Origin: CAYGZA01 sp964354135
Lineage (GTDB): Bacteria; Planctomycetota; Planctomycetia; Pirellulales; Thermoguttaceae
Assembly: GCA_964354135.1 (NCBI GenBank)
Contig: CAYGZA010000019.1
Location: forward strand, 1-36,589
Direction of reading: 5' to 3'
Length of the DNA stretch: 36,589 nucleotides
How positions within the stretch are numbered: the first letter of the stretch is position 1; every line of letters starts with the position of its first letter. Shown piece after piece: positions 1-7,259 of this stretch. Made by a program: the position numbers and the translations under genes. The notes below the pieces were generated by a model. The model was not told where the DNA came from and made no database searches. It was given only the letters and a program-made list of their open reading frames with translations.

Positions 1-2061
1 CACTTCGTCGGCCGCCATCAGGGAGTATTCCTCTTCGGCCCCCGGCTCGACGTCCCGCGAGGCGCGCGCGGGGCGCGCGAGTCGCATGCCGATTTGCTCT
101 GCCAAGCGATTGGCCCGGACCCCGAAATTGTGCATCGCCTGGATGCCGCCGGTGAGCGGATTGACCGTCACCTCGAAATACTCATTCCGCAGCACGTTCC
201 CTTCGGCCAAGGACGGCAGATCGGCGGTCTTCCTGGCTTTCTTCCGGGCAGCGGGGGAGGCTTCGCCCGGCTCGGGTCCGACCCAAGCGAATCCCATCGC
301 CGGCACTTCGACCAGAACCTGCTTGTGCCGGCCCGACTCGACCGCCGCCAGCACCGGTTTGGAGACCTCCGGCAGGCCGTCGTAGTGGGAAACGTCGAGG
401 TACTCTCGCCGCGGGAAACTCCGCGGATTGACCACTAGAAGGCCGCCCCGGCCGGAACGACACGATCTCCCGCCCGACACCAGGGAGGGAAACCGGGCGA
501 CTGCTTCCTGCAATCGGCCGCGGAGGGCTTCTTCGCTCGGGAGACAATTGCCCGAATCAGCCGGCGCCCACGATTCCGCGTCGGCCGGTGCCGCGTGCGC
601 GTCGGCCGGTGGGCACGTCTCCTCGCGGGCGAGGGCAGCCATCGCACCGAGGGATTGCAGGCGATGGGCCCATTCTTCGCGGCGGTGGTAGCTCACCCAC
701 CGAGAGATCGGATCCTTTCCCTCCGCTTCTACTTCTTGCCATAGGTACGGGGAGCGGTACTTGTCGGCCTCGTGGCGCTCGGTGCGGCCTGCGTACAAGG
801 TGCTTTGGAAGTAGTTGCTAGCGGTCGTGAACCTGCCCAGCACCGGGCCGTATTGGTGCATCCGCCAGAGATCGTCGTACCACGGGCTCGACCGTCCTGG
901 CCAATGGGCGAAGGCGATCGTGGCGGCGTGATCCACGTCCATCGTGTTGCCGAGCCTTTCGGAGAGCCGCAGATAGCCCTCCGGTTTGACCGCCTCCAAC
1001 GGGACCCGGGCAAGGCTCTCGATCTCCGTGCCGTCCAGACCCTCCCAGCGGATCTTGCTTTGGCTGGCGCTGGGGAAGCGGCCGTCGTCCAGGGTGAAGT
1101 GCAGGGCCCCGGCGAACCCGAATTGGCGGAGAATCTGCGGCAAGAGCGGCGTCAGGCCGAACCGCCGGCGGCCGAAGACCGTGGGCCGGCAGCCCAGGTG
1201 CTGCCGGTAGACGGCAAGGCCGCGCCGCAGTTGATCCGCAATCCCCTCCGCACTCAACAGCGGCAATTCCTCCTCGTCGTACTCACCGCCGATGAGGGTC
1301 ACGTTGCCGCTCTGGAGGCCCTCGCGGAGGTTGGCCAGCGTGGCCGGCTCCTCCCGGGCCATCTGCTCCACCGTGCGGCCGGAGATGAGGAGGTTGATCA
1401 GCCGCCCGGACGCGACCTCGTCCCGCAGCGACCGGCCCAGCGTCGTGGGCGCCGCGAGGGTCAGATCCAGCAGGTAAGTCTCGACGGGATAGAAATACTC
1501 CCGGGCCTCGGTCAACCGGTCGAAAGCCCCGCGGAGGTGCTCGCGCGACGCCGCCGGATCCCCTTGCACCGCGCTCTGGACGGCGTCGGTGAGGTGGCGG
1601 CGGAATCGCTCTTCGTCGAGGTTGCTCATGTAGCGCAACTGGCGGGTGAGCACTTCCACCTGGAAATGACAGAACCCCAGGGCAAGGAAATCGCCGGCCA
1701 GGGCAGGGTCAATCCGGGGCAAGCCGTCGTCCAGAGGCCCTAAGGCCGCCTCGATCAGCCGGGCCCGGTCCTGGAAGCCGCGAATCAGCCGGGCCCCGGA
1801 GCTTTCCGCCTGCGCCAGCCAATCGGGTGGGAGCGACGGTTCTGACGACTGGGGGATTACGATCAGGCTCCCGCCCGGGGTCTCCGGCGGGGTTTCCGCG
1901 CGGGCCCATTTGGGAGTGCCTTCGGCGCGGGCCAGGATGTCCGGATGATACAGGCCCGACCAGCCCGCGAGGAGTTCCTCCGCCTCGGTCCCCTCGCGAT
2001 GGAGCGAAAGCGTCTCCAGGCTTTCACACGGCAGGAGTACGATCAGCTCTTTGAAGTTCAT
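1..2061 (-). CDS. GH38 (alpha-mannosidase)-like protein, catalytically degenerate, C-terminus outside window
   Basis: One uninterrupted frame runs from an ATG at 2061 to the window edge (687 codons, no stop), so the gene is cut at its 3' end. Residues about 220-330 follow the GH38 catalytic-domain pattern: a G-R-x-V-E-x-M stretch, I-G-G-E-Y-D near 257-262, then F-G-R-R-R-F-G-L-T followed by LPQILRQFGF. Residues about 560-670 resemble the GH38 C-terminal beta domains (VEVPAMGFAW, then NEYFEVTVNPLTGGI). In active GH38 enzymes the position before x-F-G is the nucleophile and zinc-binding Asp; here it is Arg299. The N-terminal H-x-H-x-D zinc motif is also missing. The family relationship is inferred from pattern. 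Hydrolase activity is doubtful, and a binding or scaffold role is possible. The gene is divergent from the pil-like operon. No good ribosome-binding site precedes the ATG. Confidence 0.7.
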   Translation of the reverse strand, partial: MNFKELIVLLPCESLETLSLHREGTEAEELLAGWSGLYHPDILARAEGTPKWARAETPPETPGGSLIVIPQSSEPSLPPDWLAQAESSGARLIRGFQDRARLIEAALGPLDDGLPRIDPALAGDFLALGFCHFQVEVLTRQLRYMSNLDEERFRRHLTDAVQSAVQGDPAASREHLRGAFDRLTEAREYFYPVETYLLDLTLAAPTTLGRSLRDEVASGRLINLLISGRTVEQMAREEPATLANLREGLQSGNVTLIGGEYDEEELPLLSAEGIADQLRRGLAVYRQHLGCRPTVFGRRRFGLTPLLPQILRQFGFAGALHFTLDDGRFPSASQSKIRWEGLDGTEIESLARVPLEAVKPEGYLRLSERLGNTMDVDHAATIAFAHWPGRSSPWYDDLWRMHQYGPVLGRFTTASNYFQSTLYAGRTERHEADKYRSPYLWQEVEAEGKDPISRWVSYHRREEWAHRLQSLGAMAALAREETCPPADAHAAPADAESWAPADSGNCLPSEEALRGRLQEAVARFPSLVSGGRSCRSGRGGLLVVNPRSFPRREYLDVSHYDGLPEVSKPVLAAVESGRHKQVLVEVPAMGFAWVGPEPGEASPAARKKARKTADLPSLAEGNVLRNEYFEVTVNPLTGGIQAMHNFGVRANRLAEQIGMRLARPARASRDVEPGAEEEYSLMAADEV

Positions 2062-2210
2062 GCTGGACAACGACTTACAACTATTCCCCGCGGCGCAAGC
2101 GGACCCTGCCCCCGCAGAACCCCGGGGCGCCCCGCCAATTGTCCACGATACCCGGCGGCCCGGGTCCAGTCGAGGCGCCTCGGTTTCGTGCGGCGGAAAG
2201 CTAGTCGCCG

Positions 2211-2234
2211 CGGGGATTTACGGGCGAATCCCCG
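2211..2234. promoter_or_regulatory. Inverted repeat, possible operator
   Basis: CGGGGATT (2211-2218) is repeated as AATCCCCG (2227-2234) with an 8-base spacer. It ends 11 bases before the TTGACA box of the pilM-pilN promoter candidate. A TTTT follows shortly after, so a weak terminator is possible, but no plus-strand gene lies upstream to need one. An operator reading is inference. Confidence 0.3.
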
Positions 2235-2245
2235 GGGAGTTTTAG

Positions 2246-2275
2246 TTGACACGAGCGGCTTAGCGGCGATAGATT
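2246..2275 (+). promoter_or_regulatory. Candidate sigma-70-type promoter of the pil-like operon
   Basis: A perfect TTGACA lies at 2246-2251. TAGATT at 2270-2275, 18 bases downstream, matches TATAAT at four of six positions. It would give a 5' leader of about 130 bases before the ATG at 2414. Confidence 0.4.
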
Positions 2276-2413
2276 GGGTAGAGAGGGGACTAGAGTCGCC
2301 CCGAATGCGCACTTCTTGTGGGTCAGCCCTTGTCCGGTCAGCAATCCTCCGGGGGTTAGGGACGACGCCGGTCCACGCGGTCACGAGTCCGGGATAGAGA
2401 GAGGAGTCACACG

Positions 2414-5197
2414 ATGGCCAAGACCGACGCCGTATGGGGTATCGACATCGGCAATTGCTCGCTCAAGGCCCTGCGCTTGCGCCCGGCGGACGAGCCCAAT
2501 CGCGTGATCGCCGAGGCGTTCGACTACATCGAGTATCCCAAGATTCTTACCCAGCCGGGAGCGGAGCCGGCCGAGCTGATCGCCGACGCGCTCGGCGAGT
2601 TCCTTTCCCGCAACAGCGTCCGCGGCGACCGCGTGGCCATCTCGGTTTCGGGGCAGAGCGGCCTGGCGCGGTTCATCAAGCTGCCCCCGGTCGAGTCGAG
2701 GAAGATCCCCGACATTATTCGTTACGAGGCCCGGCAGCAGATCCCGTTCGACCTGAACGACGTCATTTGGGACTACCAGCGGATGGGCGGGGGAAGCGAG
2801 GAGGGGGGCTTCGTGCTGGAAACGGAGGTCGGCCTCTTCGCGATGAAGCGGGACCAGGTGTTCCGCGCCTTGGAGCCGTTTGAGCGTGCGGGGATCGACG
2901 TGGACGTCATCCAGCTCACGCCGCTGTCGCTTTACAACTTCGCCTGCTTCGACCAGTTGCAGGACATTCCCCCGCCCGACGAATACGATCCGGACAATCC
3001 GCCGCCTTCGACGGTGATCCTCTCGATGGGGACCGACGCGTCGGATCTGGTCATCACGAACGGCTACCGCGTGTGGCAGCGGAGCATCCCGCTGGGCGGC
3101 AACCACTTCACCAAAGCCCTCACCAAAGAGTTGAAGCTCACGTTCGCCAAGGCCGAGCACCTCAAGCGGAACGCCGCCACGGCCGAAGACCCCAAGGCCG
3201 TTTTCCAGGCCATGCGGTCGGTGTTCAGCGACCTGTTGACGGAGATCCAGCGCTCGATCGGCTACTTCAGCACGCTCGACCGCGCCGCGAAGATTGAGCG
3301 CGTCCTGGCCTTGGGCAACGGGATCAAGCTGCCCGGACTGCGGAGATACCTCGCCCAAAGCCTCGGCATGGAGGTGGGACGGCTGGAATCGTACCGCAGC
3401 CTCGCCGGCTCGGAAGTCCTAAGCGCCCCGGCGTTCCAGGAGAACCTGGCCTGCTTCCCGGTCTCCTACGGGCTGGCCCTCCAGGGGCTCAAGAAGGGCC
3501 TGCTGCGGACGAATCTGTTGCCGAAGGAGATCGTCAAGGACCGGCTGATCGACGCCAAGAAGCCCTGGGCCGTGGCCTGCGCCGCCGTGCTCCTGTTGGC
3601 GTGCGCCCTAAGCTTCGTCGGCTATTCCCGGGCATGGTCCACGGTTCGCGAGAGCCGGTTCCAGGACGCCGAGCAGAAGGCGAGTTCCGTGTCGCGGTAC
3701 GCCAAGGACGTGAAGCAGCAAGCCGACGAGGTCCAAACCCGGTTTGACGCCACCAAGAAGATCGGCATCAACGTGGTGGAGAGCATCGAGGGGCGGCAGC
3801 GCTGGTTGGAGTTCCTCAAGGCGGTCAACGAGTGCCTGCCCAAGGACCTGGGACCCGTCCCCGAAGAGATCGACCAGCGCAACCAGGTACACGTCCTGAG
3901 CATCGACTGCCAGCGTATGGAGAGCTTCGACGCTTGGTTCGCCATGAGGAAACAGCAGGATTTTCTCGAGCTCAGCCCCGAGGAGCAGGCCGCCGCACAA
4001 GCGGCCGGCGGCGGTGCGGCCGATTCGGGCGGCGGGGCTGCGGCGCCCGCCGCGACGGGCACCGCGGCGACCGGCCAGGCGGGCACGGCCGCGAGTCCCG
4101 CCCCGGCAGGCTCGACCACCGGCACCGGTTCTCCGGACGCCCCCACCGGCACACCGGCTTCGGCCTCCGCCGGAGTTTCCGGAGCCGAAGGGGTCAAGGG
4201 GGGACCTGTAGGTCCCGGTTGGCTCGTTGAAATCAGGGGGTATCACTACCACAACGCCGACCCGACCAACATGGCGGCCACCTACGTTCGCAACACCCTG
4301 ATTAAGAACTTGCAGTCCGGCCAGGTGCCTATCCCCTCGGGAATCCCGGACCCAGAAATCGAACTCGTCTCTATGAAGGACTTGGGCATTGGCTTTGCGG
4401 CACTCGTGGATCCGGGGAGACCTCAGACGGTTTACGTGCAAAACCCATACGCGGCACTCGAGCCCGGCGATTACACGACCTCGGGCGGAACGTCCCCCGA
4501 TGGTCCGGGGATCGCGTCGTCACGCCCGGTGATGCCGGGAAGCATGGGCAGGGGGACGTCCTACCCTTCCGGGTCAGGAATGAGGCCGCCAACGATGGGG
4601 TCCGGCTCGGGTGCGGTGCCCAGCATGCGGGGGCCGGTCATGTCCGGCATGGGATCCGGCGCGATGATGCCTATGGCGGGTGCCAGCATGGCCGGGATGA
4701 GGCCAACGGGCTCGGGGATGTCTCCCATGGCTTCTCCTATGGGGGCGCGGGGGCTGCCCGGTACGACGCGATCACCTGCGGGGGGGGCAGGGGGTGGCAA
4801 CGACGGCAGGATTGAGCTGCAGCAGTTTGACTTTACTATCGAGTTTGTCTGGCAACCAACCACCCCGACGGAACGGCTCGAAAAGAAGAAGAAGGCGCAG
4901 ACTGGCGAGACCGCTTCGAAAACCCAAGCGGGGGCGCCAGGTCCGGCACCGGCGGAACCAAGTCCGGCACCCGCAGCGCCAGGTCCGGCACCGGCATCCG
5001 GTCAGCCGCCCGTACCCGGCGGTGCTGCTCCAACTCCCGGCCCGGCAGCACAAGGCGGCGCGTCGGCGCCGAGCCAACCGGCGCCGAGCCAACCGGCGGC
5101 GAGTCCACCGGCGCCGAGCGGACCGGCGGCGGCCGGGGAGACATCGGTATCCGGCCCTCCGGGGAGCGCAAAGCAGCCGACCAAGGGGCAACCGTAA
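2414..5197 (+). CDS. pilM: PilM-PilN fusion protein with Gly/Met-rich and Pro/Ala-rich insertions
   Basis: Predicted inner-membrane platform subunit of a type IV pilus-like machine, 927 aa. Residues 1 to about 360 are PilM, the actin-like ATP-binding protein: G-I-D-I-G-N-C-S-L-K at 9-18 and LGNGIKLPGL near 297-306. PilN features follow directly: the T-N-L-L-P peptide (366-370) that in separate PilN proteins docks onto PilM, a membrane helix at about 386-405, a periplasmic coiled coil, and a ferredoxin-like fold segment (W-L-V-E-I-R-G near 600, ending FDFTIEFVW near 806). A Gly/Met/Ser-rich loop (about 700-795) is inserted before the last strand. The tail from about 830 is Pro/Ala-rich. PilM is usually about 350 aa and PilN about 200 aa, so this is a fusion with long insertions. 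It is the first gene of an operon, with the next gene 49 bases downstream. The PilM call is strong. The PilN call rests on motif, topology and order. Confidence 0.88.
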   Translation: MAKTDAVWGIDIGNCSLKALRLRPADEPNRVIAEAFDYIEYPKILTQPGAEPAELIADALGEFLSRNSVRGDRVAISVSGQSGLARFIKLPPVESRKIPDIIRYEARQQIPFDLNDVIWDYQRMGGGSEEGGFVLETEVGLFAMKRDQVFRALEPFERAGIDVDVIQLTPLSLYNFACFDQLQDIPPPDEYDPDNPPPSTVILSMGTDASDLVITNGYRVWQRSIPLGGNHFTKALTKELKLTFAKAEHLKRNAATAEDPKAVFQAMRSVFSDLLTEIQRSIGYFSTLDRAAKIERVLALGNGIKLPGLRRYLAQSLGMEVGRLESYRSLAGSEVLSAPAFQENLACFPVSYGLALQGLKKGLLRTNLLPKEIVKDRLIDAKKPWAVACAAVLLLACALSFVGYSRAWSTVRESRFQDAEQKASSVSRYAKDVKQQADEVQTRFDATKKIGINVVESIEGRQRWLEFLKAVNECLPKDLGPVPEEIDQRNQVHVLSIDCQRMESFDAWFAMRKQQDFLELSPEEQAAAQAAGGGAADSGGGAAAPAATGTAATGQAGTAASPAPAGSTTGTGSPDAPTGTPASASAGVSGAEGVKGGPVGPGWLVEIRGYHYHNADPTNMAATYVRNTLIKNLQSGQVPIPSGIPDPEIELVSMKDLGIGFAALVDPGRPQTVYVQNPYAALEPGDYTTSGGTSPDGPGIASSRPVMPGSMGRGTSYPSGSGMRPPTMGSGSGAVPSMRGPVMSGMGSGAMMPMAGASMAGMRPTGSGMSPMASPMGARGLPGTTRSPAGGAGGGNDGRIELQQFDFTIEFVWQPTTPTERLEKKKKAQTGETASKTQAGAPGPAPAEPSPAPAAPGPAPASGQPPVPGGAAPTPGPAAQGGASAPSQPAPSQPAASPPAPSGPAAAGETSVSGPPGSAKQPTKGQP
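5066..5125 (+). repeat. Four 15-bp tandem repeats in the PilM-PilN tail
   Basis: Four near-identical 15-base units (first unit GCGCCGAGCCAACCG) encode a Pro/Ala/Ser-rich stretch. Just upstream (about 4935-5000) a CCAGGTCCGGCACC-type unit also recurs. Being multiples of three, copy-number changes would keep the frame. Confidence 0.8.
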
Positions 5198-5246
5198 CGG
5201 CGGGTCTCAGTTTCCCAGCGGGACAACCTGACGGAGGAACTCAGCG

Positions 5247-7202
5247 ATGGATCAAGTCAAAGTCGTCTTGGCAGGGGTCAAGAAGTACCATTTCTGGGTG
5301 CTCTGCGGGATCACCGTCCTTGTCGCGCTGGGCATCTGGCATACCGCCACTTCCCAGTTGTCGGGCAAGACCAGCGAACGCAAGTCGAAGCTCGATTCGA
5401 CGTACAAGGAAATGAAACAGCTCGGCTCCGACGCAAGCCCGGCCAACGAGAAGACCGTGGAGCTGTGGAAGAAAGGGCACGGCGCGATGACCGAGAGCGT
5501 GTTCCAGGCATGGGGCAAGCTCTACGAGGCGCAAACGCGCATGAATCAGTGGCCCAACTTGGCGGCGGGGCAGTTCCGCGCCATCATCAAGGCATTGAAA
5601 CCGGACCAGGAGATCCCGCCCACCTATCGGGAAGTCTACCAGAACTTCATCGCGAAGTACCTGCCCGAGTTGTTCATTTTCGTCGAAACCCGCATGACGC
5701 AGGACGAGCGGCAGGACTATCTAGACCGAATGAAGACGGGTAAGAGGCCCAGCAAGAAAACCGACAAGAAGGGCGACGCGAAGCGGGACCCCCAAGCCCC
5801 GGCCCCGAAGGACGGCAAGACAGGCGGGACGACCGCGGATGGCAGCAAGGCGAAGGAACCCGGCCCGAGCGAGTCGCAGTTCACCGGGATCGTCGACTGG
5901 GACCCGGCGGATCGGTCGCGTTTGGAGGGGCGCTTCTACTGGGAGCGCCTGCCGACGACGCTTCAGGTCCGCGTTGCCCAGGAGGACCTTTGGGTCTATG
6001 AGGCCCTGCTGAGGATCATCAAGGCGACCAATGGGCCGGCCACCGGCCAGCACAACGCCCCCGTGAAGCGGATCATCACCCTGGCGATCGGATCGGAGGC
6101 GGCCCCTCAGTTCGCGGCGATGCAGGGCCGGGCTTCCGGCGGCGGTATGGGCATGGGGGCGGGTTATCCGACGGGATCCGGCGGTGGTTCCGGGATGGGG
6201 ATGATGCCGGCCGGTTACGGCGCTCAGCCCCCCGCCGGCGCCAGCGGCGGTAGCGCGTCCGGCGGCGGTTCGGCCGGCGGGGCCTCGGGCGGCAGGCCTC
6301 CGACCGGAGGCTCTAGCTCGGCGCCGTCCTCTTCCTCCTCTGGCGGCGCGGGCTCTCCCGACGGGCCCTCCACCGCGGTGCTGCCGCCCAGCGGCGGCAT
6401 GTCGGGCATGGGGCCGATGGGCATGGGCATGGGCGGCGGAATGATGGGCATGATGGGGGCGAGCCTGGAGCCAAGGCACCTCAGGTACGTGGACCAGACC
6501 GGGAACCCCTTGACGGCCGATGCCAAACATCCCTTCGCAGAGTTCAAGATGATGCCCGTCCACATGGCGCTGGTGGTGGACCAACGGGCGATTCCCAAGC
6601 TGTTGGCCGAATGCGGCAATTCCAGTATGCCGGTCGTGGTGCGCCGCGTGAGTATTCAACCCGAAGGGGGCAGTCAAGGGAGCTTTGGAACCGGAGGCCG
6701 TATGCCGATGGGGGCTGGAAGAGGAATGGGAATGGGCATGGGGATGGGTACCGGCATGGGTATGAGTATGGGTAGCACTTCGGGGATGGGCTTGGGCGCG
6801 GGCTCGCCGGACTCACCGACCTCCGGCAGTAGCAGCATGGGGAAGATGCCTTCCATGGGCGCCATGCCCTCCATGGGCGCCATGCCCTCCATGGGCGCTA
6901 TGCCCTCGATGGGCGGGATGATGAAGGGATATGGAAGTGGCATGGGAGCGAGGATGTCATCGCCGGACGGCGGCGCAGCAGGTTTGGGTGGGGCCTATCG
7001 GGCTGGCGGCGGGACCTCTCCCGAGGAGAGCTCGATGGAGTTGACCGTGGAAATCCAAGGGATCATTTATATCTTCAATCCGCCACCGCCGGACTCTAAG
7101 GCGCTGGAAGCCGGCTTGCCGAATCCACCGGTTGCGTCGCCGGCCGGAACCGGTGGCTCGGCGGCGCCTTCGGCCACGGGGATGCCGGTCCAAGGGTCGT
7201 AA
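5247..7202 (+). CDS. PilO-like bitopic inner-membrane protein with Gly-Met-rich insertions
   Basis: 651 aa, in the position of pilO, 49 bases after the PilM-PilN gene, with a GGAGG site before the ATG. A short cytoplasmic N-terminus is followed by one membrane helix (about residues 14-31), a charged, probably coiled stretch to about 75, and a helical periplasmic domain to about 160. A Lys/Pro linker comes next. The segment L-W-V-Y-E-A-L-L-R-I-I and a later one (VHMALVVDQ...LLAECGNSSMPVVVRRVSI) resemble the ferredoxin-like half-folds of PilO/GspM. Two low-complexity blocks rich in Gly, Met and Ser interrupt it (about 295-408 and 477-589). The final strand follows (M-E-L-T-V-E-I-Q-G-I-I-Y). The PilO assignment is inferred from topology and order, not from a specific motif. 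A lineage-specific protein in the same slot is the alternative. Confidence 0.6.
   Translation: MDQVKVVLAGVKKYHFWVLCGITVLVALGIWHTATSQLSGKTSERKSKLDSTYKEMKQLGSDASPANEKTVELWKKGHGAMTESVFQAWGKLYEAQTRMNQWPNLAAGQFRAIIKALKPDQEIPPTYREVYQNFIAKYLPELFIFVETRMTQDERQDYLDRMKTGKRPSKKTDKKGDAKRDPQAPAPKDGKTGGTTADGSKAKEPGPSESQFTGIVDWDPADRSRLEGRFYWERLPTTLQVRVAQEDLWVYEALLRIIKATNGPATGQHNAPVKRIITLAIGSEAAPQFAAMQGRASGGGMGMGAGYPTGSGGGSGMGMMPAGYGAQPPAGASGGSASGGGSAGGASGGRPPTGGSSSAPSSSSSGGAGSPDGPSTAVLPPSGGMSGMGPMGMGMGGGMMGMMGASLEPRHLRYVDQTGNPLTADAKHPFAEFKMMPVHMALVVDQRAIPKLLAECGNSSMPVVVRRVSIQPEGGSQGSFGTGGRMPMGAGRGMGMGMGMGTGMGMSMGSTSGMGLGAGSPDSPTSGSSSMGKMPSMGAMPSMGAMPSMGAMPSMGGMMKGYGSGMGARMSSPDGGAAGLGGAYRAGGGTSPEESSMELTVEIQGIIYIFNPPPPDSKALEAGLPNPPVASPAGTGGSAAPSATGMPVQGS
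6846..6917 (+). repeat. Four 18-bp tandem repeats (Met-Pro-Ser-Met-Gly-Ala)
   Basis: Four consecutive 18-base units of the form ATGCCCTCCATGGGCGCC encode M-P-S-M-G-A/G. They lie in the second Gly-Met-rich block of the PilO-like protein. Just upstream (about 6724-6775) hexanucleotide ATGGGN repeats encode (Met-Gly)n. Confidence 0.9.
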
Positions 7203-7259
7203 CTGAACCAACTGAGTCAACACAGGCCTCGTTGCACGGAACCAGCAGGAGGGCAACCG

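Larger units (their letters stand above)
2062..2413. other. Divergent intergenic region between the GH38-like gene and pilM-pilN
   Basis: This 352-base gap separates two divergently transcribed genes. It holds an inverted repeat at 2211-2234 and a promoter-like TTGACA box at 2246. A purine-rich ribosome-binding site (GAGAGGAG) sits just before the ATG at 2414. No coding sequence was found. The short open frames here have no start context and no recognisable product. Confidence 0.6.

Noticed and set aside
772..1743. 323-codon plus-strand frame
   Set aside because: It lies antisense to the continuous GH38-like frame 2061-1, which shows family motifs throughout. The plus-strand product is low-information and lacks a ribosome-binding site.
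1..2061. GH38-like gene considered broken, because only short fragments of it appear as closed open frames
   Set aside because: Line-by-line translation of the minus strand from 2061 to 1 stays in one frame with no stop. It only lacks a stop codon because the window ends.
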